Below are positions 25,820-35,580 of a DNA stretch of 64,000 bases, one piece after another. A program made the translations under genes and the position numbers. The notes below the pieces were generated by a model. That model was given only the letters and a program-made list of their open reading frames with translations. It was not told where the DNA came from and made no database searches. The first letter of the stretch is position 1. Every line of letters begins with the position of its first letter. The stretch covers positions 1,860,001 through 1,924,000 of the forward strand of contig OY764903.1 of assembly GCA_963668605.1 (NCBI GenBank), given 5' to 3'. The stretch is from G963668605 sp963668605 (lineage in GTDB: Bacteria > Acidobacteriota > Terriglobia > Bryobacterales > Bryobacteraceae).

Positions 25820-27958
25820 CTACGGCGCGACTTCGAAATCGATCCAGTTGCTTGCCTTGCGGTACTTCTCATTGGCCAGCGCATCGGTGGCAATCACCTG
25901 CAGCACGTACTCGCCTGGCGTCATCTTCGCGCCCAGCCGCAGCAGTCCCCCGCTGATAATGCGCTTCGGATCGGTCTGTCCGTTGACCGCCAGAGCTACG
26001 GGCTTGCCGCTATAGACCGGCTTGCCGTCGCGGAACAGGCGCAGCTCGGTATCGACTTTGGGCTGCGGACTCTTAGAACCGGCCTTCGAGTTGATGACCT
26101 GAAAGCCGTAGGTGATTGCCTGGCCCGGGCGGAAGCGGCGTACGGCGGGGCTGCCATCGGAGGAGTCTTCAATGCGCCCGCTCTCGGTTGACTGCTTCGC
26201 GGCCGCGGCCGGATTGTTCGCCTTCACGAGAGCTGGATCGGCGGCCTTTACCACGATGCCCGAGAGCGCGAGACGCCCCTTTTTCAAATCGGGCACTTCG
26301 ATGAAGCGGCTTGCCGATCCGGTCTTACGCGTAGCCACATCGCGCACCACGGCACGCATCTGGAATGCGCCAGGCTTCTTGACCGGATGGTTCACGCTAT
26401 AGACAAAGCCTTTCTTCAGCGCATCCTGATAGGTCTCGGCGTGCATACGAATCGTGTACGTCCTGTCATTGCGATCGACCTCCTGCCCGTTGTCGCCGAA
26501 GGTCATCGTGACGACATCGATCACGGCCTTGTGCCAGTCGTCGGGTTCGTCGCTGAATTTGAGGTCTTTCGGGTCGATGTAGAGCAACGACTGCACATAC
26601 GGACCGTTTTTGAGATTGTCGGCGAATAGCGAAGTGAGGCGGACCTTGATACCCGTCGCGCCGAACGGCGAAGTGAGCGCCGAAGCGATCTGCTGTTCGC
26701 GCGTCGAGGGCGTAACCGGCCTGTCGCGGTCAGGAACGCCAAGGAAGCCGGAGCGCGAGCGCGCGTGCAAACCCGGCCGCAGAACCTTCACCGACACGCG
26801 ATGGAATTTCTGGTTCTTGAGATCCTTGTCGAAGGTGCCGTGCTGCGGAGAGTAGCCCAGCAGATAGTAGCCGGATTGGTCGTCGAGCACTTCGTTGATG
26901 CCCTTGGCTATATCGTTCGTGTCGTGGATGAACAGTCCACCGGTCTGTTCGGCCAGATAGTTCAGCCCGTTCTGCGACTCGAAGTACTTCGCGCTGCGCG
27001 CCATCGCCTTCTCCTGCATCGCCGCCGGATTCGTATTCGTGATCCGGTCCGCGGCGCTGAAGCCCAGCGTCGGCAGACCTCGCGGGTCGATCGTGTAAAT
27101 CACGACTGCCGCGCGGTTGGCTAAATCGCAGAGTTTTTCGAGCGACTCCATGATGCGGCTGTTCATGCCGGTGGATTGCATGATCGGAATATTGTCGGAG
27201 AGCACGACCACCGACTTGCGGCCGGGCAACTCGCGCAGGCCATCGATCACGTAACTGATGGCGCCGAGCGTGCCTACCGAAAACTGCTCCTCGCGAAATT
27301 CCGTCTCTGTCTCGCTGGCAGCGGCCACCGCGTCCTCGCCCTCCACTGAAGACTCCTCGATTGGAGCAAATGCGGAGACGCCCGCGCGCCCGTGGAAGTT
27401 CCACTTCACGCGCTCGATCGCGGCGTACAGCATGCGCTTGTCCGAGGTGAACTGCTGCAGTGCACCGATGCCTCCACCGGTGCGGATGATCGCAACCAGG
27501 TCACCGGGTTGCACCTGCTCGTCCACGAATTTCTTCAACGCCTGCCGCACCTGCGCGATACTCTCGAACGAAAGACCCAAATCGTCGACGATGACGGCCA
27601 CTGTTCGTTTCACCTGGCTGGCCTTCATCGGCGTGGGCGGAACCGGCGGCGCGAGTTTGTCCACGGCCTTGGCCTTGGGCGCCAGCTTGATGGCCTTCGG
27701 CGAGCGCTGCGCCGCGGTGATATACGAGAAATGCGTAATCTTCTGGACCTTGCCGTCCTGGCGGACCTCGAAGTCTTCCGGCTTGAGGTCTGTCACCGGT
27801 TTCCCCTTGGAATCCACTACCACGGCATCCACCTGCACCAGCGTCACGGTGATGCGAAGGGTCGGTTCCTCCGGCGCTGGAGGCATCTGCGGAGACTGCG
27901 CGGGCAGGCACATCACAGCCGTCAACATCGCAGTCAGCATTCGAAATCGGGCATGCAT
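25820..27958 (-). CDS. VWFA-related acidobacterial domain protein (TIGR03436 type)
   Basis: Exported protein of about 712 residues. Start: ATG at 27958 gives a signal peptide (MHARFRMLTAMLTAVMCLPAQ) and has GAGG 8-9 nt upstream; an ATG at 27976 is the alternative. After the leader comes the family opener ITVTLVQVDAVVVDSKGKPV, TDLKPEDFEVRQDGKVQKI, then a von Willebrand A-like domain (about 100-330: TVAVIVDDLGLSFESI, QPGDLVAIIRTGGG, GRKSVVVLSDNIPI, VVIYTIDPRGL). The first MIDAS segment reads DDLGLS rather than DxSxS. The C-terminal half is beta-rich. Role unknown; surface adhesion or envelope assembly is inferred. Adjacent to the propeller genes on the same strand. Confidence 0.85.
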   Translation of the reverse strand: MHARFRMLTAMLTAVMCLPAQSPQMPPAPEEPTLRITVTLVQVDAVVVDSKGKPVTDLKPEDFEVRQDGKVQKITHFSYITAAQRSPKAIKLAPKAKAVDKLAPPVPPTPMKASQVKRTVAVIVDDLGLSFESIAQVRQALKKFVDEQVQPGDLVAIIRTGGGIGALQQFTSDKRMLYAAIERVKWNFHGRAGVSAFAPIEESSVEGEDAVAAASETETEFREEQFSVGTLGAISYVIDGLRELPGRKSVVVLSDNIPIMQSTGMNSRIMESLEKLCDLANRAAVVIYTIDPRGLPTLGFSAADRITNTNPAAMQEKAMARSAKYFESQNGLNYLAEQTGGLFIHDTNDIAKGINEVLDDQSGYYLLGYSPQHGTFDKDLKNQKFHRVSVKVLRPGLHARSRSGFLGVPDRDRPVTPSTREQQIASALTSPFGATGIKVRLTSLFADNLKNGPYVQSLLYIDPKDLKFSDEPDDWHKAVIDVVTMTFGDNGQEVDRNDRTYTIRMHAETYQDALKKGFVYSVNHPVKKPGAFQMRAVVRDVATRKTGSASRFIEVPDLKKGRLALSGIVVKAADPALVKANNPAAAAKQSTESGRIEDSSDGSPAVRRFRPGQAITYGFQVINSKAGSKSPQPKVDTELRLFRDGKPVYSGKPVALAVNGQTDPKRIISGGLLRLGAKMTPGEYVLQVIATDALANEKYRKASNWIDFEVAP

Positions 27959-28108
27959 GTCTCTATCCTCACACATTGACTAACCCGGGTTGAGAGCGAA
28001 GGTTCCAACGCTTTCGTGGAAACGTTCGAGCTCGTGTGCGCGTCCAACCCGGCTGCCGTAGTGCAAGTTACGAGAGCGGCTTTTCAGCCGGAGACATAGA
28101 GAAAGGCG

Positions 28109-31100
28109 CTACTCGACCGCTATCGTCGGCGGAATCGCTCCCGTGGCCGGGCTGTCGACTCCTCCAATGCGAATCGTCACGGGCAGCGCGTCGCCTTTCA
28201 TGTGAGCGCCCGGAATCCGCAGGTTTATTTTGTAGATGCCTACCTCGCCGGGCTCGAGGCCGCTCCAATCCACAATCGCTTCGGACTGGCTCATCCGGGG
28301 ATCTCCGAAATACACCTGCACCTTGTCGGTGAGTGCGGCGGGCGATTCAGGCGCGGGATTGCCGGCCGTGACTGTGCCGCCGTGCGTTACGCCCAGACCG
28401 GTTGCGTACAAGGTGAGCGGTTCGTCGCGCTTGGCCCGATCGGACGTGCTGACCGCACCCCCGTCGGCGTGGAACACCGCAGCCTGGTTCGTCTCCGGGT
28501 TGATGAACACCGCGGGTGCGTACTTCGATAGAGTGATTTGGGTTGTGGCGCCGGCGATGTGACGGTCGACCGCTCGCACGACCAGCCTGTGCGTGCCTGT
28601 TTTTGTGTCGGCGGGTATTTGCACGTTGATCTGCGTGCTGCTCGTCATGAACACGGGCAGGGCCACATCGTCGAGCGTCACACATGTGCCGCCCGCCAGT
28701 TTAGGCGCTGGCGCCGTGGTGGTCGTCGTGTCGGCCGATGCGAGATTCTGCCCGAAAATGGCCACGATCGAACCGGGCGCCATCGTTGTCTTGTAGCTGC
28801 CCATGTTCACCACGCCGTTCGTGTTCATGATGACCTGGCTCGTGCTCGCTGCCAACGGCGGCGCTCCCGATCCGGATCCCGGCCCCTGCCCCTGCTGCAC
28901 GGTGGGGATGGACGCGACGGTCAAGCCGCTCGCGGTAAGCAGATAAGCGGTGTTCGTACTGGCATCGACCGCCATGGTGCGGCCATCGACGTTCGATCGT
29001 TGCGTTCCGACCTGCGCCGCGAGCGGCCCTTCCAGAACGGAGATCGAACCGCGCGGCAATCCAGTCGTGGCATCGACAAGTTCTACGCTGGGCACATCCG
29101 TCACCGCGGCCGTCGCGCTTGTTCGTACCGGCTGCGTGAAGCGCGCCAGCATTGTCGCGCTCACGGCGGCTACAGCGGACACGGGCCGGCTGGAGGTCAC
29201 CGCGATGGCTGTGTTGATCGGAGTCAAGGACGCGTTGAGCACGCGTCCGTTCACAACGACGTACTGGCCGCGCGGACCGACTGTAATGGGCCCGTAGTAG
29301 CCTTGGATCGGCGCGGTCGCCACCGTCTGGCTCAGAATGAATTCGTCCGAGCTGGCATCGAAAAGATAGGCTGTTCCGTTTCCGCCAAGCAAAACGGCAT
29401 ATTCTCCGCCGGGCGCGGCGGCCATGGTGCGTGGCGCCGTGATGGCCGTGGAACCAGTGACGGAGTTCGTCTTGCGCGGCGCAGCCTCGTTATCCACCAC
29501 ATGCCAGAGCGTCCCGTCCGACATCACGATTTGCAGACCGCTGAGCGTCGCCGCAATCACGCTGGGAGTGATCAGTGCGAAGCTGGCGTTGTAAGGAACC
29601 GGAGGGAACTTCACCCTTCCGCTGACCACGGCTTTGTCGAGATCGATGATGCTGATGCTCTCGCCGCCCGAATTAGCGACATAGAGCAGCGATCCGCCAG
29701 GAGCCAGCGCGAGTGAGCGCGGAAGTTGGCCGACCTTGATCGGCGCCAGGAACTGATTCGCGCTTGTGTCGAACACTTCGACGCGGTTCATGCCGGAATT
29801 CGCAATGTAGAGCCGCTGCCGCGCCGAGTCGAGAACCATGTCCACCAGGCTCTCAGCGGTGGAGACGCTGGTGGAGGCCGGGAGCACATTTCCGCTGGCT
29901 TCCGCATAGCGGTAGTTCTGGTACGCGCGAACGCGGAACGGAATGTTGATCGCCTCCGTCGATTGCACCAGGAAGTCCGTGGGAGTCTGCGTCCCGATCG
30001 AGCGCGCCGCGGCGGAGTTGAAGCTGAAATCGAAGATCGTCTCCGTATCCGTGCGCCGCGTGCGAACCGTCGGCGCCGTGCTCGAAACACCGGTCTGCTG
30101 TGCGTTGGTTAGCGTTTGCCCGGCGCCTGGGACTGCGCCGATTGGAATCGTGATCGTGCCGCCTCCGATATTGCCGGGACCGACGGGCAGTACAATCGGG
30201 AACTGTCCGCCCGGAGCTCCTCCGCCCGCTCCGCCTCCGGGACCACCACCGCCAATCGGCGCGGTAGCCCCGCCGCCACCCGGTTGTCCGCCGATGGGAA
30301 ACGTACTCGTCACGGCAGTGCCTGTTGTATTCACCTGCGCCGTTGCGGTAAGCCTGCCTTTGCCGATGTTACGCACGGTCACCGACGAGGTCGACTGGCT
30401 GGCGTTGACCCCGCATGCATCGCTGACGAGCAAGGTCGCGGTGGAGTCGAGCGCGGCGACCGGATTATCGTAAATCGTCGAAACGGGGATGATCATAAAG
30501 CCGGATTGCGACAACGCGTAGATGTTTGCGCCAGCCGAATCGATCACCATATTTCCGGTTAGATTCTCAGGCAACTGAAGGCCCAAGCGGATCAGCATGT
30601 TGTCGGGATCGTTCAGCATGAGCTGAGTGGCGTTCGCATTGGCGGCGGGATTCTGCACGGGTGCGATGTTAAAGGCCGAATACAGAACGCTTCCGTTCGG
30701 CGCGAAGACGCTGCCGCCCTGATTCGCCTGCGTGTTGAAGTTGGCGTTGGCGGCGAACGGGTACATCGAATTGGCCGCGTTCTGTTGGGCCACGATGGCG
30801 AGCGTCGACGTTTCAAAAAGGCTGAGTCCCGCCATGAATTTTTCGCCATCCGGCGAGACGGACAGGACATTCGAGATGCTCGAGAGAGTGCGGCTACGCA
30901 GGATCGCTCCGGATGCCACCTCGAAAACGAACAGTTGCCGCGTGCTGGTGCTGGGGTTGTTCAGTCCAATGATGTAGCGCCCGTCGGCGCTGGCCGCGAG
31001 ATTGCTGCGCGTACTCATGAAGATCCGGCTCGATGTCGTCGTCGTGGGCGGTGTCGTTGGCGCGGGCAGGGTGGTTGCGATCGCGCGCAGCGCCTCCTCG

Positions 31101-31555
31101 CCGGCTGCGTTCGGATCGTAGAGCATCAGCCGGTTGTCGGCATTGTTGGCGCCAGAGCCGACCGTAGTGATCAGTACGCGCTCGTCACCGCCTACGGCGA
31201 CGCCTTCCGGTGCGGCTGGCAAGCTCACTTTGCCTACGACGACCGCGCTATCGAGGTCCACGATTTCCAGAGTCGCCGACTGATAGGAGCTGACATACAG
31301 ATACTTTCCGCTGCGCGCCATGGCCGCCGAGAGCGGCTGGGCGCCCACCGGCATCGCGCTCAGAAATCGCTTCTGAGCTAGCGAATACACGTCGATCCGG
31401 TTTTGCGTGCTGTCGACGATATAGAGGCGGCCACGCGCTTCGTCCAGCACGATGTCGGTCGGCCCGCCTGCGATGGCAACAGCGGTTCCAAACGTGGCGG
31501 CATCCACGGTGGCGCCGCACAGCAGCAGAGTTGCGAAGAGTAGTCCGAATTTCAT
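28109..31555 (-). CDS. Giant secreted beta-propeller protein with Solibacter-type C-terminal domain
   Basis: Exported protein of 1148 residues (signal MKFGLLFATLLLCGATVDA). Two YncE-like propeller regions are seen: residues 20-250 (DIVLDEARGRLYIVDSTQNRIDVYS, GKYLYVSSYQSATLEIVDLD) and 570-800 (MVLDSARQRLYIANSGMNRVEVFD, GSLLYVANSGGESISIIDLD). Between them lies a Gly/Pro-rich linker (near 420-455, GGGGPGGGAGGG). The last 230 residues are a full TIGR03437-type domain (NMGSYKTTMAPGSIVAIFGQNLA, LTLYATGLGVTHGG, GIYKINLRIP). Surface display or matrix binding is likely but unproven. It lies 18 nt after its paralogue at 31574. Confidence 0.8.
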   Translation of the reverse strand: MKFGLLFATLLLCGATVDAATFGTAVAIAGGPTDIVLDEARGRLYIVDSTQNRIDVYSLAQKRFLSAMPVGAQPLSAAMARSGKYLYVSSYQSATLEIVDLDSAVVVGKVSLPAAPEGVAVGGDERVLITTVGSGANNADNRLMLYDPNAAGEEALRAIATTLPAPTTPPTTTTSSRIFMSTRSNLAASADGRYIIGLNNPSTSTRQLFVFEVASGAILRSRTLSSISNVLSVSPDGEKFMAGLSLFETSTLAIVAQQNAANSMYPFAANANFNTQANQGGSVFAPNGSVLYSAFNIAPVQNPAANANATQLMLNDPDNMLIRLGLQLPENLTGNMVIDSAGANIYALSQSGFMIIPVSTIYDNPVAALDSTATLLVSDACGVNASQSTSSVTVRNIGKGRLTATAQVNTTGTAVTSTFPIGGQPGGGGATAPIGGGGPGGGAGGGAPGGQFPIVLPVGPGNIGGGTITIPIGAVPGAGQTLTNAQQTGVSSTAPTVRTRRTDTETIFDFSFNSAAARSIGTQTPTDFLVQSTEAINIPFRVRAYQNYRYAEASGNVLPASTSVSTAESLVDMVLDSARQRLYIANSGMNRVEVFDTSANQFLAPIKVGQLPRSLALAPGGSLLYVANSGGESISIIDLDKAVVSGRVKFPPVPYNASFALITPSVIAATLSGLQIVMSDGTLWHVVDNEAAPRKTNSVTGSTAITAPRTMAAAPGGEYAVLLGGNGTAYLFDASSDEFILSQTVATAPIQGYYGPITVGPRGQYVVVNGRVLNASLTPINTAIAVTSSRPVSAVAAVSATMLARFTQPVRTSATAAVTDVPSVELVDATTGLPRGSISVLEGPLAAQVGTQRSNVDGRTMAVDASTNTAYLLTASGLTVASIPTVQQGQGPGSGSGAPPLAASTSQVIMNTNGVVNMGSYKTTMAPGSIVAIFGQNLASADTTTTTAPAPKLAGGTCVTLDDVALPVFMTSSTQINVQIPADTKTGTHRLVVRAVDRHIAGATTQITLSKYAPAVFINPETNQAAVFHADGGAVSTSDRAKRDEPLTLYATGLGVTHGGTVTAGNPAPESPAALTDKVQVYFGDPRMSQSEAIVDWSGLEPGEVGIYKINLRIPGAHMKGDALPVTIRIGGVDSPATGAIPPTIAVE

Positions 31556-31573
31556 GAAACCCTCACCTGTGCC

Positions 31574-34426
31574 CTACTGGACAGTCACAACGACGGGATC
31601 GCTACGTTGTCCGGTGGCCAGCGAGCGAACCACCACGACATACGAACCCGAGGGCGTATTTTGCGGAACCTGCGCGACGATCGTGCTCGCGCTGCTTTGC
31701 AGAATCGGTAATTGGATGTTGCTGAAAGTGACGCACGAACCGCCCGTCACGGTCGGCAGCGGGATCTGATCCGGCGCTGCGCTGGAGGCCAGATTCACGC
31801 CGCTGATCTTGATGAACGAGCCCGCCCGTACGGTACGCGTGCCATCGTTTGCATCGACGATACCCGCCACACCGCCGGAGATCTGCGGCCGCGAAGCGCC
31901 GACAGAAGTGAGCGGAACCATCGTCATGCCGGAGAGCGTAATCAGGTATGCAGTCCCGTCCCGATCCACCGCGATCTGGCGCGGAAAAACGTTGATACGC
32001 GCGGTGCCGAGAAGCGTCTGCACCGGATTTTCGGCGACTGTCCCGACGACCGTCACGGATTTCTGTTGGAGATTGATCAGTTCGAGCGTCGTTCCCGGAT
32101 CACTCGTGACCGTGCTAGTGATCTGCGCCCGCACCGGCGTGGTCAGGCGCACCAGAATGTCCTCATTCACCGCGCCTAGTGCCGCGACGTTGCGGCGGCT
32201 GGCATAGGGCAGCGATTGACTCGCCGATGGACTTTCGGCCCCGCCCAGCAGCGATAGCGAAGTATCGAGAACAAACCCATTCACTCCGAAAAAGCTGTTT
32301 TCCGGCCCCGCCGCCAGAGGACCGTAGTAGCCGAGAATATTCGTCGAGGAGTACGGACGCAAGGAACCGGTGTAGGCGTCGGCCAACCCGTCATAGCGAT
32401 AGAGCGTGCCGTTCCCGGCCATGGTCACAATCGCCCTGCCGTCCGGAGTCGCCATCATTCGCACGGGCCCGTTATTCCCGCTCGTCGTGATCTGCGTGGG
32501 CACCAGGCCGCTCGCTGGGCGTGTCGTCGCCTCATCGCCGACTGCCTTCCACATCGAACCATCCGACATCGCAATCTGCAATCCGAACAGGCCGTTTGCG
32601 ATCGCCTGCGGCGAAACCGGATTCGTCGTGCCGGAGCGCGGCCGTGCCGGGAACTTGACTACGCCGGTGACCATCTCGCGGTCGAGGTCGACGATTCCGA
32701 TCGACTCACCTCCCGTGTTGGCGACGTAGAGATGGTCACCGTCGCTCGCGAAGGCCATCTGGTGCGGCAGTTGGCCCACGGAGATCGGATTCACGAAGCG
32801 TTGTTTGGTTTTGTCGAAAACTTCAATCCGGTTGTAGCTCGCGTTTGTGATGTAAACGCGATTGCGTTTTTCGTCCACAACTATGTCTTGCAATCCTTCT
32901 GCGACGGTCGGGCCGACAGGCAGCGGGAACACGACGCCGCGGTGCTCGGGTTGGCGCACGTTCATGTACACGCGAATCGTGTTCGGAATGTTAATCGCAT
33001 TCGGACTGGAGAGATTGATGCTCAGCGCGGTCCCGCTGTTCGAAGCGCCGCCCGAATAGAGGTTCGTACCGTACTGGCGCGTGACGCTGGTCCTGCCGGG
33101 CTCCATCGTGAAGTCCAGATTCGAGGGAGCGACGCCGCTGGAGGCTTGCGCCACCAAGGCCGCGGTCGTGTCCGGCACGCTGAAAGTGAGCGTACCCTTC
33201 CCGGCATTCAGAATGCGCACGTTGGCCTTGGCGAGTCCACGATTGCAGTCGTCGGTGGCAAGGAACACTGCCGTGTTCTCGGGCTTCAGGATCGGATAAT
33301 CGTAAAGCGTTGAAAGCGGCAGGTGGATCAAGCCCGATTCCGAGAGTCCCCAGGCATCTTCGCCCGAAGCGAGAATCACCATCTTGGCCACAATGCTTTC
33401 CGGAATCTTGATCCCCAGTTGCACAGCGAGGTTGCTTGGATTCGAGATCAGCAGCGTAGATGCCTGTGGACGGCTGGCGGGAATCGTCACTGGCGCTACG
33501 TTGAAAGCGCTGTACAGCGTGGCCCCGTCCGTTGTGAAAACGCTGCCGCCCATGTTCTGCGTCGAATTGAATGTGGTGGTCGTGGCAGAGCTCAATGGGA
33601 ACGGGACGTTCGCCGCGTTAAGTTGGCCCAATACGTTGAGGGTGGCGGTGTCGTATAGCGTGTAGCCCGCCATGAAACTGCTGCCGTCGGGCGACACCGC
33701 GAGTACTGTCGACTGTCCGGTAACCGTGCGGCTGCGCAGCACGGAGCCGGATGGGACTTCGTACACAAACACAATCGTCTGCGCGTTGCTGTTCACGGTG
33801 CTTAGTCCGATGATGAAATTGCCGTCCGGCGTCGTCGCCAGTTTCCCGCGGAATGTTGTCGTGGGGCGCCCGATCGTCACCGTGTTCAAGGGCGATGGTG
33901 TGGCGGGTGGTGGAGGAAAGGCAACGGCGGCGACCTGGGAACTCTCCGTTTGGTTCGGATCGTAGAGTAGCAGCGAGTTGACCTGGTCGGTGCTGCTTGT
34001 GCCTTCCGTCGAGATCAGCACTCGCCCGTCGGAGCCCACGGCGACCCCTTCGGGCTTCGCATTCAGCGCCACCGTTTGCGCGACCCGATCGAACTGCAGG
34101 TCGATGACGCAGAGCGACGAACTACCGTTGTTCGTGACGTACAGAAATCGGCCGTCCATCGAGAGTGCAGCGGCCACGGGCGAATCGCCCGTGGCAATAC
34201 TCTTGACGACCGCCTTGTCGGAATAGCTATAGATGTCCACACGATTTGACGACTGATTGACCGTGTAGAGCCGGCTGCGCGCTTCATCGAGCACGATGTC
34301 GGAAGGCGTGCCTCCCAGCCGCACGATGTTGCCAAACGTCGCCGTTCCGCTTTGCGCGAAAGCAGCCGGGGCGCACAAGCAGATCGTCAAACTCACCATC
34401 AGGTTCCGGATACGAAAAGACCACAT
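31574..34426 (-). CDS. Secreted beta-propeller paralogue with half of the Solibacter C-terminal domain
   Basis: Exported protein of 950 residues (signal MWSFRIRNLMVSLTICLCAPAAFAQ). The start has GGTGA 6 nt upstream. It is a paralogue of the following gene: FGNIVRLGGTPSDIVLDEARSRLYTVNQSSNRVDIYS near the N-terminus, a second propeller with DIVVDEKRNRVYITNASYNRIEVFD and HLYVANTGGESIGIVDLD. The C-terminus (AGSFIKISGVNLASSAAP, GSCVTFSNIQLPILQSS, VAQVPQNTPSGSYVVVVRS) corresponds only to the first half of the TIGR03437-type domain, then stops. It lacks the Gly-rich linker. Likely in one transcript with the sigma factor upstream (37 nt gap) and the larger paralogue downstream. Confidence 0.8.
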   Translation of the reverse strand: MWSFRIRNLMVSLTICLCAPAAFAQSGTATFGNIVRLGGTPSDIVLDEARSRLYTVNQSSNRVDIYSYSDKAVVKSIATGDSPVAAALSMDGRFLYVTNNGSSSLCVIDLQFDRVAQTVALNAKPEGVAVGSDGRVLISTEGTSSTDQVNSLLLYDPNQTESSQVAAVAFPPPPATPSPLNTVTIGRPTTTFRGKLATTPDGNFIIGLSTVNSNAQTIVFVYEVPSGSVLRSRTVTGQSTVLAVSPDGSSFMAGYTLYDTATLNVLGQLNAANVPFPLSSATTTTFNSTQNMGGSVFTTDGATLYSAFNVAPVTIPASRPQASTLLISNPSNLAVQLGIKIPESIVAKMVILASGEDAWGLSESGLIHLPLSTLYDYPILKPENTAVFLATDDCNRGLAKANVRILNAGKGTLTFSVPDTTAALVAQASSGVAPSNLDFTMEPGRTSVTRQYGTNLYSGGASNSGTALSINLSSPNAINIPNTIRVYMNVRQPEHRGVVFPLPVGPTVAEGLQDIVVDEKRNRVYITNASYNRIEVFDKTKQRFVNPISVGQLPHQMAFASDGDHLYVANTGGESIGIVDLDREMVTGVVKFPARPRSGTTNPVSPQAIANGLFGLQIAMSDGSMWKAVGDEATTRPASGLVPTQITTSGNNGPVRMMATPDGRAIVTMAGNGTLYRYDGLADAYTGSLRPYSSTNILGYYGPLAAGPENSFFGVNGFVLDTSLSLLGGAESPSASQSLPYASRRNVAALGAVNEDILVRLTTPVRAQITSTVTSDPGTTLELINLQQKSVTVVGTVAENPVQTLLGTARINVFPRQIAVDRDGTAYLITLSGMTMVPLTSVGASRPQISGGVAGIVDANDGTRTVRAGSFIKISGVNLASSAAPDQIPLPTVTGGSCVTFSNIQLPILQSSASTIVAQVPQNTPSGSYVVVVRSLATGQRSDPVVVTVQ

Positions 34427-34463
34427 CGTGATTCACCGTTCTCCAAAGAAAGTCCGTGCGATC

Positions 34464-35036
34464 TCAGCAGGCCGTCAACATCTTTCGTAACGCCGTGTAC
34501 GCGCGGTTCAGGAGTGCCTTGACGGCGGCCAGCGTACAGCCGAGCACTTCCGCAATCTCCACGTATTCCAAGCCACGAAACTTGTGCAGCAGCACAGCCG
34601 ACCGCTGCCGCTCCGGAAGTTCATCGACCGCCTGGCGGACACGCATCCTGAGATCGCGCCGCAGCAGGCGCTGCTCCGGCGTCGCTCCCGGCGAGGGCAT
34701 CCGCACTGCGATGCGCTCGAGTGTGTCCGCGCCGCGCAGATGGCGGTTATCACGCAACCAGTTCATCGTGCGGTTCCGCGCGATCCTGTAAAGCCAGGTC
34801 GTAAAGTGGGCGGATGGTTCATACCTGGCGCGCGCCCGGTACACGCACAGGAAGACATCCTGCGCGAGATCCTCCGCGACAGCGAAATTTTGGACGAAGC
34901 AATGGATGTAGACGATCAGCGCACGGCGGTGGCGCATCCACAGCGGCTCAAGACAATCTTCCTCGCCGTTTTTGAGGCCAAGCATCAGCTCAATGTCGCT
35001 GACGCCCGCCATCGGTTGGATTGCAAAAGCGGACAC
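34464..35036 (-). CDS. ECF-type RNA polymerase sigma factor
   Basis: Sigma-70 family factor of 190 residues. Region 2: DLAQDVFLCVYRARARY and FTTWLYRIARNRTMNWLRD (promoter melting and -10 recognition). Region 4: LPERQRSAVLLHKFRGLEYVEIAEVLGCTLAAVKALLNRAYTALRK forms the helix-turn-helix for the -35. The start at GTG 35036 is chosen because GGGAG lies at 35044-35048, 7 nt away; ATG at 35012 lacks a ribosome binding site. No anti-sigma factor gene is adjacent on either side. It is directly followed by the two propeller genes, which are its likely operon partners and possibly targets. Confidence 0.88.
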   Translation of the reverse strand: MSAFAIQPMAGVSDIELMLGLKNGEEDCLEPLWMRHRRALIVYIHCFVQNFAVAEDLAQDVFLCVYRARARYEPSAHFTTWLYRIARNRTMNWLRDNRHLRGADTLERIAVRMPSPGATPEQRLLRRDLRMRVRQAVDELPERQRSAVLLHKFRGLEYVEIAEVLGCTLAAVKALLNRAYTALRKMLTAC

Positions 35037-35190
35037 GAGTTCACTCCCATGCGAGTCTGGATGACTCTTCCGGTACAGACGGGAGCCGCCCACAGAGGAG
35101 TACTGGTGCGCTGTGGATTTAACAGCAACTTTACATGGGCTTCGCAAACTTTACATTGCCTTTAGTTGCTGTCTATTTAAGGAAGAAATT

Positions 35191-35445
35191 TCCTCTGGTG
35201 GCCGTTCACACGCAACAGCGTCAGCGACCGGAGGCGTTCCATTTCAACGGTGCTCTGTCAAAAAGGCGAACAAACCGCCGCTTCCGGTCACTTTCGTTCC
35301 CGGCACCGTTTGGGGTTACGATCTTCAATCCGTCCATCAGTGCCCGGAGTTCCAGCGACAGGAGGCGAAAATGCTTCGGAGTTCCTCTAGCGGCCGCTCA
35401 CACTCAACAGCGTCAACGATCGGAGGCGTTCCATTCCAACGGTGC
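35191..35445. repeat. Pair of 63-bp direct repeats
   Basis: The 544-bp gap upstream of the sigma factor (35037-35580) has no gene. Two 63-bp copies, 35191-35253 and 35383-35445, match at 56 of 63 positions in direct orientation. Each begins TCCTCT and ends AACGGTGC. They bracket other repeated pieces and lie between the second VWFA gene's end and the sigma factor's start, where a sigma factor promoter would be expected. Confidence 0.75.
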
Positions 35446-35469
35446 CGGGAACGATAGTGACCGGAGGCG
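35278..35469. repeat. 33-bp inverted repeat overlapping the direct repeats
   Basis: The block 35278-35310 is the reverse complement of 35438-35469/70 with two or three mismatches. The right arm continues directly out of the second 63-bp direct repeat, sharing its last eight bases. A transcript of this region could form a stem closing about 127 nt. Together with the direct repeats this looks like partially duplicated copies of one dispersed element. Confidence 0.7.
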
Positions 35470-35580
35470 AACCGCTTTCGAGAAGTCCTCTCAAAGAAGC
35501 GCAAATACCGCCGCGAAAATACTTCGGGCTTTCTGTCTGCCAACTGGAAGTCAGACCGATTACTCTTCGCGAAGTCCACG

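Noticed and set aside
27977..28108. Terminator between the large propeller and the VWFA gene
   Set aside because: There are a 10-bp palindrome AACCCGGGTT and a short TTCCA/TGGAA dyad, but no stem followed by a T-tract on the coding strand.
35191..35445. CRISPR array
   Set aside because: Only two imperfect 63-bp repeats with 129 bp between them, no regular spacing and no cas genes in the window.
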